From: Acidobacteriota bacterium
GTDB taxonomy: Bacteria > Acidobacteriota > Terriglobia > Acidiferrales > 2-02-FULL-67-57
NCBI GenBank assembly: GCA_016189965.1
Contig: JACPRL010000064.1
Span: forward strand, 1 to 17,691
Direction: 5' to 3'
DNA length: 17,691 nucleotides
The position numbers and the translations under genes were made by a program. Positions 1 to 6,664 of the stretch are shown here, piece by piece (within the stretch, counting starts at the first letter, position 1; each line of letters starts with the position of its first letter). The notes under the pieces are model-generated. The model did not search any database. It saw nothing but the letters and a program-made list of their open reading frames with translations, and had not been told where the DNA came from.

Positions 1-28
1 GGCCAGGGAGGAGGGAGGCATAGGAAGC

Positions 29-192
29 AGAGGAAAAAGCAGACCCTTCGACTCCGCCCCGCCCCGGGGAGGGGCGGGGCTGCGCTCAGGGTGACACTGA
101 AGTGTCAGGAAGGAGAGGAACAAGCAGATCCTTCACCGCCGCCTCGACTGCGCTCGGGGCAGGCAAGCCGGGCAAGGGTTCAGGATCACAAG
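29..192. repeat. Two diverged copies of a hairpin-forming intergenic repeat
   Basis: Copy 1 begins at 29 and copy 2 at 114. Their first 21 bases agree at 19 positions (29-49 versus 114-134). Each copy ends in a sequence complementary to an early segment: ACCCT (43-47) with AGGGT (88-92) in copy 1, and GATCCT (127-132) with AGGATC (182-187) in copy 2. The ends differ between copies but stay self-complementary, as expected for an element kept as a hairpin. Copy 1 also holds a perfect 10-base inverted repeat, GCCCCGCCCC (56-65) and GGGGCGGGGC (71-80), and is followed by TGACAC/GTGTCA at 92-97 and 102-107. The 'CCTTCGACT...CTCAGG' theme recalls dispersed intergenic repeats I associate with Acidobacteriota; that link is from memory. 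No gene lies in 1-240. Confidence 0.55.
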
Positions 193-211
193 CTAGTGTT
201 TCCGTGCCTCC

Positions 212-239
212 TTGCTTCCTTCCCTCTTTGCCTCATAAT
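212..239 (+). promoter_or_regulatory. Possible promoter upstream of the truA relic and truA
   Basis: CATAAT (234-239) matches the -10 consensus at five of six positions. TTGCTT (212-217) is a weak -35 (three of six) with a 16-base spacer. Transcription would begin near 246-247, immediately before the GTG at 248 of the relic, and could now serve truA at 343. Confidence 0.3.
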
Positions 240-247
240 CGCTGACT

Positions 248-337
248 GTGCGCAACCTGAAGCTCACTCTCGCCTACGACGGCAGCGAATTCTTCGGCCC
301 GCCTACGCCTGAGGCTTCGGTGGGCAGGGAAGACTAA
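248..337 (+). pseudogene. Truncated relic of a truA 5' end
   Basis: Reading from GTG 248, the first 17 codons give VRNLKLTLAYDGSEFFG. Residues 3-19 of the intact TruA just downstream are VRNLRLTLGYDGSEYFG, so 14 of 17 match and the other three are mild changes. At DNA level 40 of 51 bases match, and 8 of the 11 differences are silent third-position changes. Similarity stops abruptly after codon 17 (base 298), and the frame ends at TAA 335-337, six bases before the truA start. The silent-biased divergence means the segment once belonged to a functional truA of a related lineage and is not a fresh tandem copy. It lacks the catalytic region and cannot encode an enzyme. Confidence 0.7.
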
Positions 338-342
338 TACCC

Positions 343-1149
343 ATGGCGGTTCGCAATCTCAGGCTGACTCTGGGCTACGACGGAAGTGAGTACTTCGGCT
401 GGCAGATCCAGCCCAACGTGCCGACCATTCAAGGGACGCTGGTGGACGTGCTGCGGCGGATCACCGGCGAGCGCATCTGGCTCTTGGGCTCGAGCCGCAC
501 CGACGCCGGCGTGCACGCCCTCGGCCAAGTGGCGAACTTCAAGACACGCTCCCCCATTCCCACCGAAAACCTCGGGCGCGCGTTGAACAACCTGCTGCCG
601 CCTTCGATTCGCGTGCTGGCGGTGGAAGAGGCCCCGCTCGAGTTCCACGCCCGCTGGCACGCGCAAGCGAAGACCTACCGCTACCGCATCCTGCGCGCTG
701 CGGTCTGCTCGCCCTTCCTCTGGCGCACCGTCTATCATTATCCTTACCCGCTCGACGACGAGGTCATGGCCGCCGCCGCACCGCTCTTGGAAGGCGAGCA
801 CGACTTCAGCTCCTTTGGCACCTGGGACCCCGAGGAGGCCGGGCAAAGCAAAGTGCGCACCGTTTACTCCTCGCGCCTCGAGCGCCTGCCGGAGCTGCAG
901 GAATTGGTCTATACGGTGCGCGGACGCGCCTTCCTGCGCCACATGGTGCGCAAGATGGTGGGCACGCTGATCGAAGTGGGGAAGGGAAGGCTCGAGCCAG
1001 ACGACATTCAGCGGATTCTCGAGGCGCGCGACCGTTCGCAGTCTGGCCCCACGGTGCCCCCAGAAGGGCTCTGCCTAGTGGCAGTCGAATATCCCGCCGA
1101 AATCAGCGGCGTCGCCGTGCCTGCACAACGCGACGCGGATTCGGTATAA
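343..1149 (+). CDS. truA: tRNA pseudouridine(38-40) synthase TruA
   Basis: TruA converts uridines 38-40 in the tRNA anticodon stem-loop to pseudouridine, in the cytoplasm, as a dimer. The 268-residue product has the family's usual length. It opens with the conserved LTLGYDGSEYFGWQ segment (8-21), has the catalytic aspartate D54 inside SSRTDAGVHA (50-59), and carries the C-terminal FLRHMVRKMVGTLIEVGKG motif that forms part of the RNA and active-site pocket. ATG 343 is preferred because the conserved N-terminal strand starts at residue 4; the ribosome site before it (GGGAAG, about 327-332) is weak. A relic of another truA start lies just upstream. The stop codon TAA is embedded in a TATAAT that probably serves the next gene. 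Confidence 0.97.
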   Translation: MAVRNLRLTLGYDGSEYFGWQIQPNVPTIQGTLVDVLRRITGERIWLLGSSRTDAGVHALGQVANFKTRSPIPTENLGRALNNLLPPSIRVLAVEEAPLEFHARWHAQAKTYRYRILRAAVCSPFLWRTVYHYPYPLDDEVMAAAAPLLEGEHDFSSFGTWDPEEAGQSKVRTVYSSRLERLPELQELVYTVRGRAFLRHMVRKMVGTLIEVGKGRLEPDDIQRILEARDRSQSGPTVPPEGLCLVAVEYPAEISGVAVPAQRDADSV

Positions 1150-1150
1150 T
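1122..1150 (+). promoter_or_regulatory. Promoter candidate overlapping the end of truA
   Basis: TATAAT at 1145-1150 is a perfect -10 hexamer that contains the truA stop codon (1147-1149). TGCACA at 1122-1127 matches four of six -35 positions with an exact 17-base spacer. Transcription would start near 1157, about 33 bases before the zinc-ribbon gene and its AAGAGAGG ribosome site (1176-1183). Confidence 0.5.
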
Positions 1151-1189
1151 CGGGACGCCACACAAGGATGTACCCAAGAGAGGCGATGA

Positions 1190-1441
1190 ATGGCTGCGGC
1201 TACGACTCCCGCCCCGGCTCTGCCCAAGATCAAGACCCGAAAGCCCCGCCAACGCGCCTGCGACGAAAAAGACGGCAAGGGCAAGGTGTGCTGCGGCCAC
1301 CTGAAGCGCTACTACGACTACCCCAAGGAACTCGAAGCCATCCTCGGCCGGGGCGCCGAGGTCTACCGCTGCGAGCGCTGCCACACGCTGTTTCAGCCCG
1401 ATCCGACCGAACTGCCGCGGTCCTACGTTCTGCGACACTGA
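1190..1441 (+). CDS. Small zinc-ribbon-like protein of unknown function
   Basis: An 83-residue basic protein that I cannot assign to a named family. Residues 1-23 are low-complexity and lysine/arginine-rich. Potential metal ligands follow: C24, then C34-C35-G-H37, then C61-x2-C64-H65. The two knuckles (CCGH and CERCH) about 25 residues apart look like a zinc ribbon, and the sequence between them (LKRYYDYPKELEAIL) is helical. The motif C-x2-C-H could superficially suggest c-type heme, but there is no signal peptide and no C-x2-C-x-H spacing. ATG 1190 has a good ribosome site, AAGAGAGG, six bases upstream. The gene ends 15 bases before the LeuA-like gene, so the two are probably co-transcribed. 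Nucleic-acid binding or a structural role beside the neighbouring enzyme are both guesses. Confidence 0.75.
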   Translation: MAAATTPAPALPKIKTRKPRQRACDEKDGKGKVCCGHLKRYYDYPKELEAILGRGAEVYRCERCHTLFQPDPTELPRSYVLRH

Positions 1442-1456
1442 GGCCCAGGGCCAGAG

Positions 1457-2701
1457 ATGCGCTACGAAGACTGGATTCACGACTGGAACACGCAGGGCCG
1501 GTTCGAGTTGCCGCCGGGCCGCAAGTACATGCTCGACGACGAGAGCCTGCGCGACGGCTTGCAGTCGCCGTCCGTCCTCGACCCACCCATCGGGGTCAAG
1601 ATCGAGATTCTCCACCTGATGGAAGAACTGGGCATTGATTCAGTGAACCTCGGCCTGCCGGGCGCCGGGCCGCGGGCCTGTGCCGATGTCGAGCGGCTGG
1701 CGCGCGAGATCGTGAGCGCCAAGCTCAAGATTCGCCCCAACTGCGCCGCCCGCACCGTGGAGGCCGACATCCGCCCCGTGGCGGAGATTTCCCAAAAGGT
1801 TGGCATTGCCATCGAAACCGCTACCTTTCTCGGCTCCAGCCCCATCCGCCGCTACGCCGAGGACTGGACGGTGGATTTCCTGCTTCGCACCACCGAGGAA
1901 GCGGTGACCTACACGCGCAGCCTCGGGCTGCCGGTGATGTATGTCACCGAGGACACGACCCGCTGCGACCCGGAGACAGTGAAGAAGCTCTACACCACGG
2001 CCCTCCGCTGCGGCGCTGACGCCATCGTGGTTTGCGACACCGTCGGCCACGCCACCCCGCAGGGCGTGCGCAACCTGATCCGGTTTGTCCGCGAGGAGAT
2101 CATCCAACCGAGCGGCCGGGATATCCGCCTCGACTGGCACGGCCACCGCGACCGCGGCCTGGCGGTCGCCAACAGCCTGGCGGCCTTCGAAGCCGGCGCC
2201 GACCAGGTGCACGGCTGCGCGCTGGGCATCGGCGAGCGCGTGGGCAACGCACCGATGGACCTGCTGCTGGTCAACCTGAAACTGGCAGGCGTGATCGACC
2301 GCGACCTGTCCCGCCTGCGCGAGTACTGCGAGAAGGTCGCCCGAGCCGTCGGCGTCACCATCCCCCCGAACTACCCTGTCGTAGGCCGCGACGCCTTCCG
2401 CACCGCCACCGGCGTCCACGCCGCCGCCGTCATCAAGGCTTACAAAAAGGACGACGTGCGCTTGGCCAACTCGGTTTATTCCGGCGTGCCCTCGCACCTG
2501 TTCGGCCTCGACCAGGTAATCGAAATCGGATCCATGAGCGGCAAGTCGAACGTCATCTACTGGCTCGAGAAGCGCGGCCTGACGCCAACCGACGAGCTGG
2601 TGGAACGCATCTTCAACGCGGCCAAGCAGTCCGATCGCTTGCTGACGGAAGAGGAAGTGTGGGCGCTGTGCGGGACGGCGGCGCGCGCCAGCTCGCGCTA
2701 G
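1457..2701 (+). CDS. LeuA/homocitrate-synthase-like pyruvate carboxyltransferase domain protein
   Basis: A 414-residue member of the DRE-TIM metallolyase family, whose members condense acetyl-CoA with a 2-oxo acid or cleave HMG-CoA. Visible catalytic features are R32-D33 in SLRDGLQ, the metal-binding H228-x-H230 in WHGHRDRGLAVANSLAAF, and N264 in GIGERVGN. Downstream is the LeuA-like substrate region (GRDAFRTATGVHAAAVIKA, then IGSMSGKSNVIYWLEKRG). Two motifs are non-standard: RDGLQ instead of the usual RDGEQ of isopropylmalate synthases, and HGHRD instead of HCHND. The C-terminal allosteric LeuA dimer domain (about 120 residues) is absent, so leucine feedback is unlikely. Isopropylmalate, citramalate, homocitrate or another acyl acceptor are all possible, and no leu or lys genes adjoin it to decide. 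It follows the zinc-ribbon gene by 15 bases. Confidence 0.85.
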   Translation: MRYEDWIHDWNTQGRFELPPGRKYMLDDESLRDGLQSPSVLDPPIGVKIEILHLMEELGIDSVNLGLPGAGPRACADVERLAREIVSAKLKIRPNCAARTVEADIRPVAEISQKVGIAIETATFLGSSPIRRYAEDWTVDFLLRTTEEAVTYTRSLGLPVMYVTEDTTRCDPETVKKLYTTALRCGADAIVVCDTVGHATPQGVRNLIRFVREEIIQPSGRDIRLDWHGHRDRGLAVANSLAAFEAGADQVHGCALGIGERVGNAPMDLLLVNLKLAGVIDRDLSRLREYCEKVARAVGVTIPPNYPVVGRDAFRTATGVHAAAVIKAYKKDDVRLANSVYSGVPSHLFGLDQVIEIGSMSGKSNVIYWLEKRGLTPTDELVERIFNAAKQSDRLLTEEEVWALCGTAARASSR

Positions 2702-2737
2702 TCGACCTCCTCGCCGCCGGGGATTAACTGAGCGCAG

Positions 2738-4003
2738 GTGATGGGTGGGGAAAAACTTCTTGCGGGAGCCTTGCTGCTGATGACTTCATCTTTGCCCGCG
2801 GCCGAACTGAGCGTGGAATCGGTGGAGAGACACCCCACCGTGCGCCGGGCGGCCGAGTCCTTTGTCCGCGAGGCCGACTGGATTCTGCAGCAGCAAATCC
2901 GGCTCACCTCCATCCCCGCGCCGCCGTTCCGCGAGGAGGAGCGCGCCCGCTACCTGGAAGAGCAGTTTCACCTCTTGGGCCTGGAGAACGTCCGCCGCGA
3001 TGCCATCGGCAACGTGCTCGGCGAGCGTCCGGGCCGCGACGCCGAACACCTCGTCCTGCTCTCAGCTCACATGGACACCGTCTTTGCGGCCGAGACCGAG
3101 ATTGAGGTTCGGCGGGAAGGCGACCGTTGGGTCGGCCCTGGTATTGCCGATAACGGAGCCGGGCTGGCCGCCCTGCTCGCTCTGATCCGTGCGCTCGACG
3201 AGAGCGGCCTGCGCACCGGCGCCACACTCCTGTTCGTCGCCAACGTGGGCGAAGAGGGGGAAGGGGACTTGCGCGGCATGCGGGCGCTATTCGCCGAGCC
3301 GGCCTTGCGCCGGCGCGTGCGGGCCGCCATTGCGCTCGATGGCTCGAACGTGGAGCGCCTCACCACCAAAGCGCTGGGCAGCAAACGCTTCCAGGTGACC
3401 GTCCGCGGGCCGGGCGGCCACAGTTGGTCGGACTTCGGCCTGCCGAACCCGATTCAGGTTCTGGCCCGCGCCATCGCTCGCATCACCGCGGTGGCGCTGC
3501 CCGCCCAGCCACGCAGCGTGGTGAACATCGGCGAAATCCACGGGGGGACGTCGGTCAACGCCATCCCGTACGAAGCGTGGATGAAGGTGGACATCCGCTC
3601 GGAGATGGAGTCGGAGAATGAGCGCCTCGAGCAAGCCCTGCGGTCCGCGCTGGCCGACGCGGTGGCCGAGGAGAATGCCTGGGCGCGCACGAAGGGAGTT
3701 CCCTTGACCGTCGAGGTCAAGACCATCGGCCATCGGCCCACCGGCAAACTCCCCGCCGCCGCCCGCATCATCGATGTGTTCCGCGCTGTGGACACCCACC
3801 TGGGCATCCAGACCAGCATCCAGCGCTCTTCGACCGACGCCAACATTCCCATCTCGTTCGGCATCGAAGCGGTAGCGGTCGGCGGCGGCGGCCGCAGCGG
3901 CGCGTCCCACTCCTTGCGAGAATGGTACGACCCCACCGGACGCGAGTTGGGCTTGAAACGCATCCTTCTGGCGCTGGCTTTGCTGGCAGGAGTGGAAGAA
4001 TGA
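2738..4003 (+). CDS. Exported M20-family metallopeptidase
   Basis: A 421-residue di-zinc hydrolase of the M20 family (PepT/CPG2/ArgE relatives), acting on peptide or amide bonds. The full ligand set is visible: H111 and D113 in SAHMDT, bridging D138 in GIADNGAG, catalytic E172 and ligand E173 in GEEGEG, D201 in ALDGSN, and H391 in SHSLREWYDP. The lid/dimerisation domain is inserted at about 214-330 and includes the typical GPGGHS (225-229). Residues 5-22 form a short hydrophobic segment ending SLPAA-E, suggesting a signal peptide and periplasmic action. The start is GTG 2738 or the adjacent in-frame ATG 2741; neither has a clear ribosome site. Its TGA overlaps the ATG of the next hydrolase by four bases, so the two are translated together. 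The substrate cannot be told. Confidence 0.9.
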   Translation: MMGGEKLLAGALLLMTSSLPAAELSVESVERHPTVRRAAESFVREADWILQQQIRLTSIPAPPFREEERARYLEEQFHLLGLENVRRDAIGNVLGERPGRDAEHLVLLSAHMDTVFAAETEIEVRREGDRWVGPGIADNGAGLAALLALIRALDESGLRTGATLLFVANVGEEGEGDLRGMRALFAEPALRRRVRAAIALDGSNVERLTTKALGSKRFQVTVRGPGGHSWSDFGLPNPIQVLARAIARITAVALPAQPRSVVNIGEIHGGTSVNAIPYEAWMKVDIRSEMESENERLEQALRSALADAVAEENAWARTKGVPLTVEVKTIGHRPTGKLPAAARIIDVFRAVDTHLGIQTSIQRSSTDANIPISFGIEAVAVGGGGRSGASHSLREWYDPTGRELGLKRILLALALLAGVEE

Positions 4004-5667
4004 AACGCTTTGCGCTGCTCATCGCTGTCCTTCTCCTTTTGAGTGCTCCGCCGCTCGCGGCACAGGCCGCGCCGCGTGCCGAGTTCGTGCTGACCGACGG
4101 GCGAATCTATACCGTGGATCCGCAGCTCGGGGTCGTCGAGGCCATCGCCATCAGCCAAGGCAAGATTGTGGCTGTCGGCACAAGCGTGGAAATCCGCCAC
4201 TGGGTCGGTCCGCAGACGCGCGTCGTGGATTTGGAGGGCAAGTTCGTCCTGCCCGGTTTCAATGACGCCCATACCCACTTCGGCTCCGCCGGTCTGGGCA
4301 AGCTGACGGTGGACGTGGAGGGCACGCGGTCGCTGGCGGAATTCCAAGAACGTATCCGCTCTCGTCTCGCCGAGTTCGCCGCGGGCGAATGGGTGACCGG
4401 GCGCGGTTGGGACCATTCCCTTTGGGTAGAGAATCGAATTCCCACTCGGTATGACCTAGACGCCGTTTCAACGACACATCCGTTGCTCTTTGGCCGCGTC
4501 GACGGCCACTCGGTGGTGGTGAACTCGCTGGCGCTCGAGAAAGCCGGCGTCACGCGCGACACGCCAAATCCCCAGGGTGGCGAAATCGTACGCGACGAAA
4601 GGGGGGAACCGACCGGGTGGCTCAAGGAGAAGGCCATTGATCTGGTGGCGCGTTTGATCCCGGAGCCCACCCGCGAACAGCGCAAGCGTGGCCTCCGGTT
4701 GGCGCTCGAGGAAGCGGCCCGCCTCGGCGTCACTTCTATCCAGGACAATTCCGACTGGGAAGACTTCCTCGCCCTGCGCGAGTTGAAGCAGGAAGGCCGG
4801 CTGACCCTGCGCGTAAGCGAATGGCTACCCTTTGACACCCCGGTCGCGAGGTTGGAAGAGATGCGCCAGGAGGGCGGCACGACCGACCCCTGGCTCAAGA
4901 CCGGCGCGCTGAAGGGCGTCACCGACGGCAGCGGCGGCTCGCTCTCGGCTGGCATGCTCGAACCGTTCGCCAACGCTCCGGACAATCGCGGCATCCTTCG
5001 CTACGACCCCGCACAACTGGAGCGGATGGTCATCGAGCGCGATGCCGCGGGCTTCCAGATCGCGCTGCACGCCATCGGCGACCGGGCCAACCGCGTGACC
5101 CTCGATGCTTTCGCCGTTGCGAAGAAACTCAACCGCCGTCGCAACACCCGCCACCGCATCGAGCACGCTCAGTTCGTCCACCCGGACGACGTGGCACGCT
5201 TCCGTGAACTGGGCGTCATTGCTTCCATGCAGCCGTGCCACGTACTCAACGACCTGCGCTGGGCGCCGACGATTTTAGGGCGGGAGCGGGCGGGAGAGGG
5301 CTACGCATGGAATTCACTGCTGCGCGGCGGGGCCATGCTGGCCTTTGGCACCGACCATCCCGTCGAGCCGCTGAACCCGATGCGGGGACTCTACGCTTCC
5401 ATCACGCGCGAGTTCGAGGAGGGGGGGCCGCTCGGTGGCTGGCTGCCGGAGGAAAAGGTCAGCATCGCCGACGCCATCCGCGCCTACACCTTGGGTTCCG
5501 CCTTCGCCGAAGGGGAAGAGCACCGCAAGGGGACGCTGAGCCCGGGGAAATTTGCCGACCTCGTCGTGCTCTCCGACGACGTCACGCGCCTGCCGGCGAG
5601 CGAGGTGCTGCGGGCTGAAGTTCTGCTGACGATGGTGGGCGGGCGCATCGTCTACGAGAAGAAGTAG
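4000..5667 (+). CDS. Exported amidohydrolase (YtcJ-like, amidohydrolase 3 family)
   Basis: A 555-residue metal-dependent hydrolase. Residues 1-23 are a clear signal peptide (MKRFALLIAVLLLLSAPPLA then AQA), which fixes the start at ATG 4000; upstream in-frame starts would bury it. Metal-site features in order are H91 and H93 in NDAHTHF, a probable carboxylated lysine K305 in LKGVTDGSGG, H357 in HAIGDRA, H389 in RIEHAQF, and D452 in FGTDHPVEP. The C-terminal segment GTLSPGKFADLVVLSDD (511-527) is the small beta-sandwich typical of the superfamily. YtcJ relatives include N-substituted formamide deformylases, but most are of unknown substrate. ATGA overlap (4000-4003) with the M20 peptidase gene implies coupled translation and perhaps successive steps on one amide-containing substrate outside the cytoplasm. 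Confidence 0.92.
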   Translation: MKRFALLIAVLLLLSAPPLAAQAAPRAEFVLTDGRIYTVDPQLGVVEAIAISQGKIVAVGTSVEIRHWVGPQTRVVDLEGKFVLPGFNDAHTHFGSAGLGKLTVDVEGTRSLAEFQERIRSRLAEFAAGEWVTGRGWDHSLWVENRIPTRYDLDAVSTTHPLLFGRVDGHSVVVNSLALEKAGVTRDTPNPQGGEIVRDERGEPTGWLKEKAIDLVARLIPEPTREQRKRGLRLALEEAARLGVTSIQDNSDWEDFLALRELKQEGRLTLRVSEWLPFDTPVARLEEMRQEGGTTDPWLKTGALKGVTDGSGGSLSAGMLEPFANAPDNRGILRYDPAQLERMVIERDAAGFQIALHAIGDRANRVTLDAFAVAKKLNRRRNTRHRIEHAQFVHPDDVARFRELGVIASMQPCHVLNDLRWAPTILGRERAGEGYAWNSLLRGGAMLAFGTDHPVEPLNPMRGLYASITREFEEGGPLGGWLPEEKVSIADAIRAYTLGSAFAEGEEHRKGTLSPGKFADLVVLSDDVTRLPASEVLRAEVLLTMVGGRIVYEKK

Positions 5668-5673
5668 GCGCGC

Positions 5674-6615
5674 GTGGTCGTGGCCGCGCCGCGCCGCCTG
5701 CAGGCTGACCTGGCGTTGCTCGCCATCTGTTTCATCTGGGGTTCCACCTTTGTGGTGGTCAAGAGCGCGCTGGAGGACGCCTCGCCGCTGGTCTTCCTTC
5801 TACTGCGCTTCGCGCTGGCGACCGCGTTGCTGCTGGCTATCTTCCGGAAGCAGAAGCTGTGGGGGCAGCCCGGGCTGGCGCGCGCCGGCAGCCTCATCGG
5901 CTTTTTCCTCTGGGCAGGCTACGTGTTCCAGACCATCGGACTGAAGTACACCACACCCGCTAAATCCGCCTTCATTACGGCTCTGTCCGTCGTCCTGGTT
6001 CCGCTGATTCTGGTTCTTGTGCTCCGGCGCCGGCTGCGCGGAGCGGCGCTGGTGGGCGTCGGAGCCGCGGCGGCAGGCAGCTATCTGCTCACGGTGCCGC
6101 CGGACGGATTCACGATGGCCCGGGGCGACGTGATTACTTTTTTCTGCGCCGTCGCCTTCGCCGCCCACATTGTAGCCGTGGGACATTATGCGCGACGCCA
6201 CGGCGTCGCCGCGCTGGCGGTCTGGCAGGTGGCGGTGGCGTTTCTTCTGGTGGTCGCTGCCGTGCCGCTGGGGGGCGCGACGGGGATCGAACTGCTCGAG
6301 CTGCGTTGGAGCGGTCGGCTGGTCTTCGCCCTGTTGGTTACGGCCGTGCTGGCCACCGCGGTGGCTTTTTCCGTGCAAACCTGGGCGCAGCAGTTCACCC
6401 TGCCCACGCACACGGCGATCATTTTCAGCCTCGAGCCGGCCTTTGCCGCCGCCAGCTCCTACTGGGTATTTGGCGAGGTCCTGAGCGGGCGAGGCCTGGC
6501 GGGAGCCGCCCTGATTCTGGCCGGCGTCCTGGTGTCGGAGTTCCTGGGCTCGGCGCCGCCCGCCGCTCCGGGCGTCCCGGCGGCCGCTAACGGGCAGAGG
6601 AACGGTTCAGTCTAA
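5674..6615 (+). CDS. EamA-family (DMT superfamily) transporter
   Basis: A 313-residue inner-membrane protein with about ten hydrophobic helices arranged as two tandem EamA domains (roughly 12-140 and 150-292). The first opens with the characteristic AICFIWGSTFVVVKSAL; the second ends with the usual SLEPAFAAASSYWVFGEVLSGRGLAGAALI region, shown here in parts. EamA proteins mostly export or import small metabolites such as amino acids and nucleosides; the substrate is not predictable. GTG 5674 is taken as the start because it lies only seven bases after the amidohydrolase stop and the first helix follows directly. The position suggests it belongs to the same operon as the two exported hydrolases. 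The C-terminus is alanine/proline-rich and cytoplasmic. Confidence 0.9.
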   Translation: MVVAAPRRLQADLALLAICFIWGSTFVVVKSALEDASPLVFLLLRFALATALLLAIFRKQKLWGQPGLARAGSLIGFFLWAGYVFQTIGLKYTTPAKSAFITALSVVLVPLILVLVLRRRLRGAALVGVGAAAAGSYLLTVPPDGFTMARGDVITFFCAVAFAAHIVAVGHYARRHGVAALAVWQVAVAFLLVVAAVPLGGATGIELLELRWSGRLVFALLVTAVLATAVAFSVQTWAQQFTLPTHTAIIFSLEPAFAAASSYWVFGEVLSGRGLAGAALILAGVLVSEFLGSAPPAAPGVPAAANGQRNGSV

Positions 6616-6634
6616 TCAGAAGGAGTGCTATAAT
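6606..6634 (+). promoter_or_regulatory. Promoter candidate for htrA
   Basis: TATAAT (6629-6634) is a perfect -10 preceded by TG at 6626-6627 (extended -10). TTCAGT (6606-6611) is a weak -35 at a 17-base spacing and overlaps the end of the transporter gene. The transcription start would be near 6640-6642, giving a short leader of about 24 bases. Confidence 0.55.
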
Positions 6635-6638
6635 TTTC

Positions 6639-6654
6639 CTCCTTGGGGAAGGAG
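6639..6654 (+). promoter_or_regulatory. Hairpin masking the htrA ribosome binding site
   Basis: CTCCTT (6639-6644), loop GGGG and AAGGAG (6649-6654) form a perfect six-pair stem in which the 3' arm is the only good Shine-Dalgarno sequence before the ATG at 6665 (spacing 10). Two further T-A pairs flank a mismatch. If the transcript starts at 6640-6642, only four to five of the pairs remain. The arrangement resembles a small RNA thermometer, but that is an inference. Confidence 0.4.
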
Positions 6655-6664
6655 AAATGGGGAC

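Noticed and set aside
91..312. Open frame of 73 codons in the region before truA
   Set aside because: It runs through the hairpin repeats and the truA relic in another frame, has low-complexity composition, and has no recognisable domain.
1241..1441. C-x2-C-H in the small protein read as a c-type heme site
   Set aside because: The spacing is C-x2-C-H with another cysteine/histidine knuckle upstream and no signal peptide, which fits zinc better.
1640..2497. Long reverse-strand open frame inside the LeuA-like gene
   Set aside because: It mirrors codon bias of the GC-rich gene on the other strand; the forward frame has complete catalytic motifs.
3454..4416. Long reverse-strand open frame across the M20/amidohydrolase junction
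   Set aside because: Both forward genes have full active-site motifs here, and the reverse product is low-complexity.
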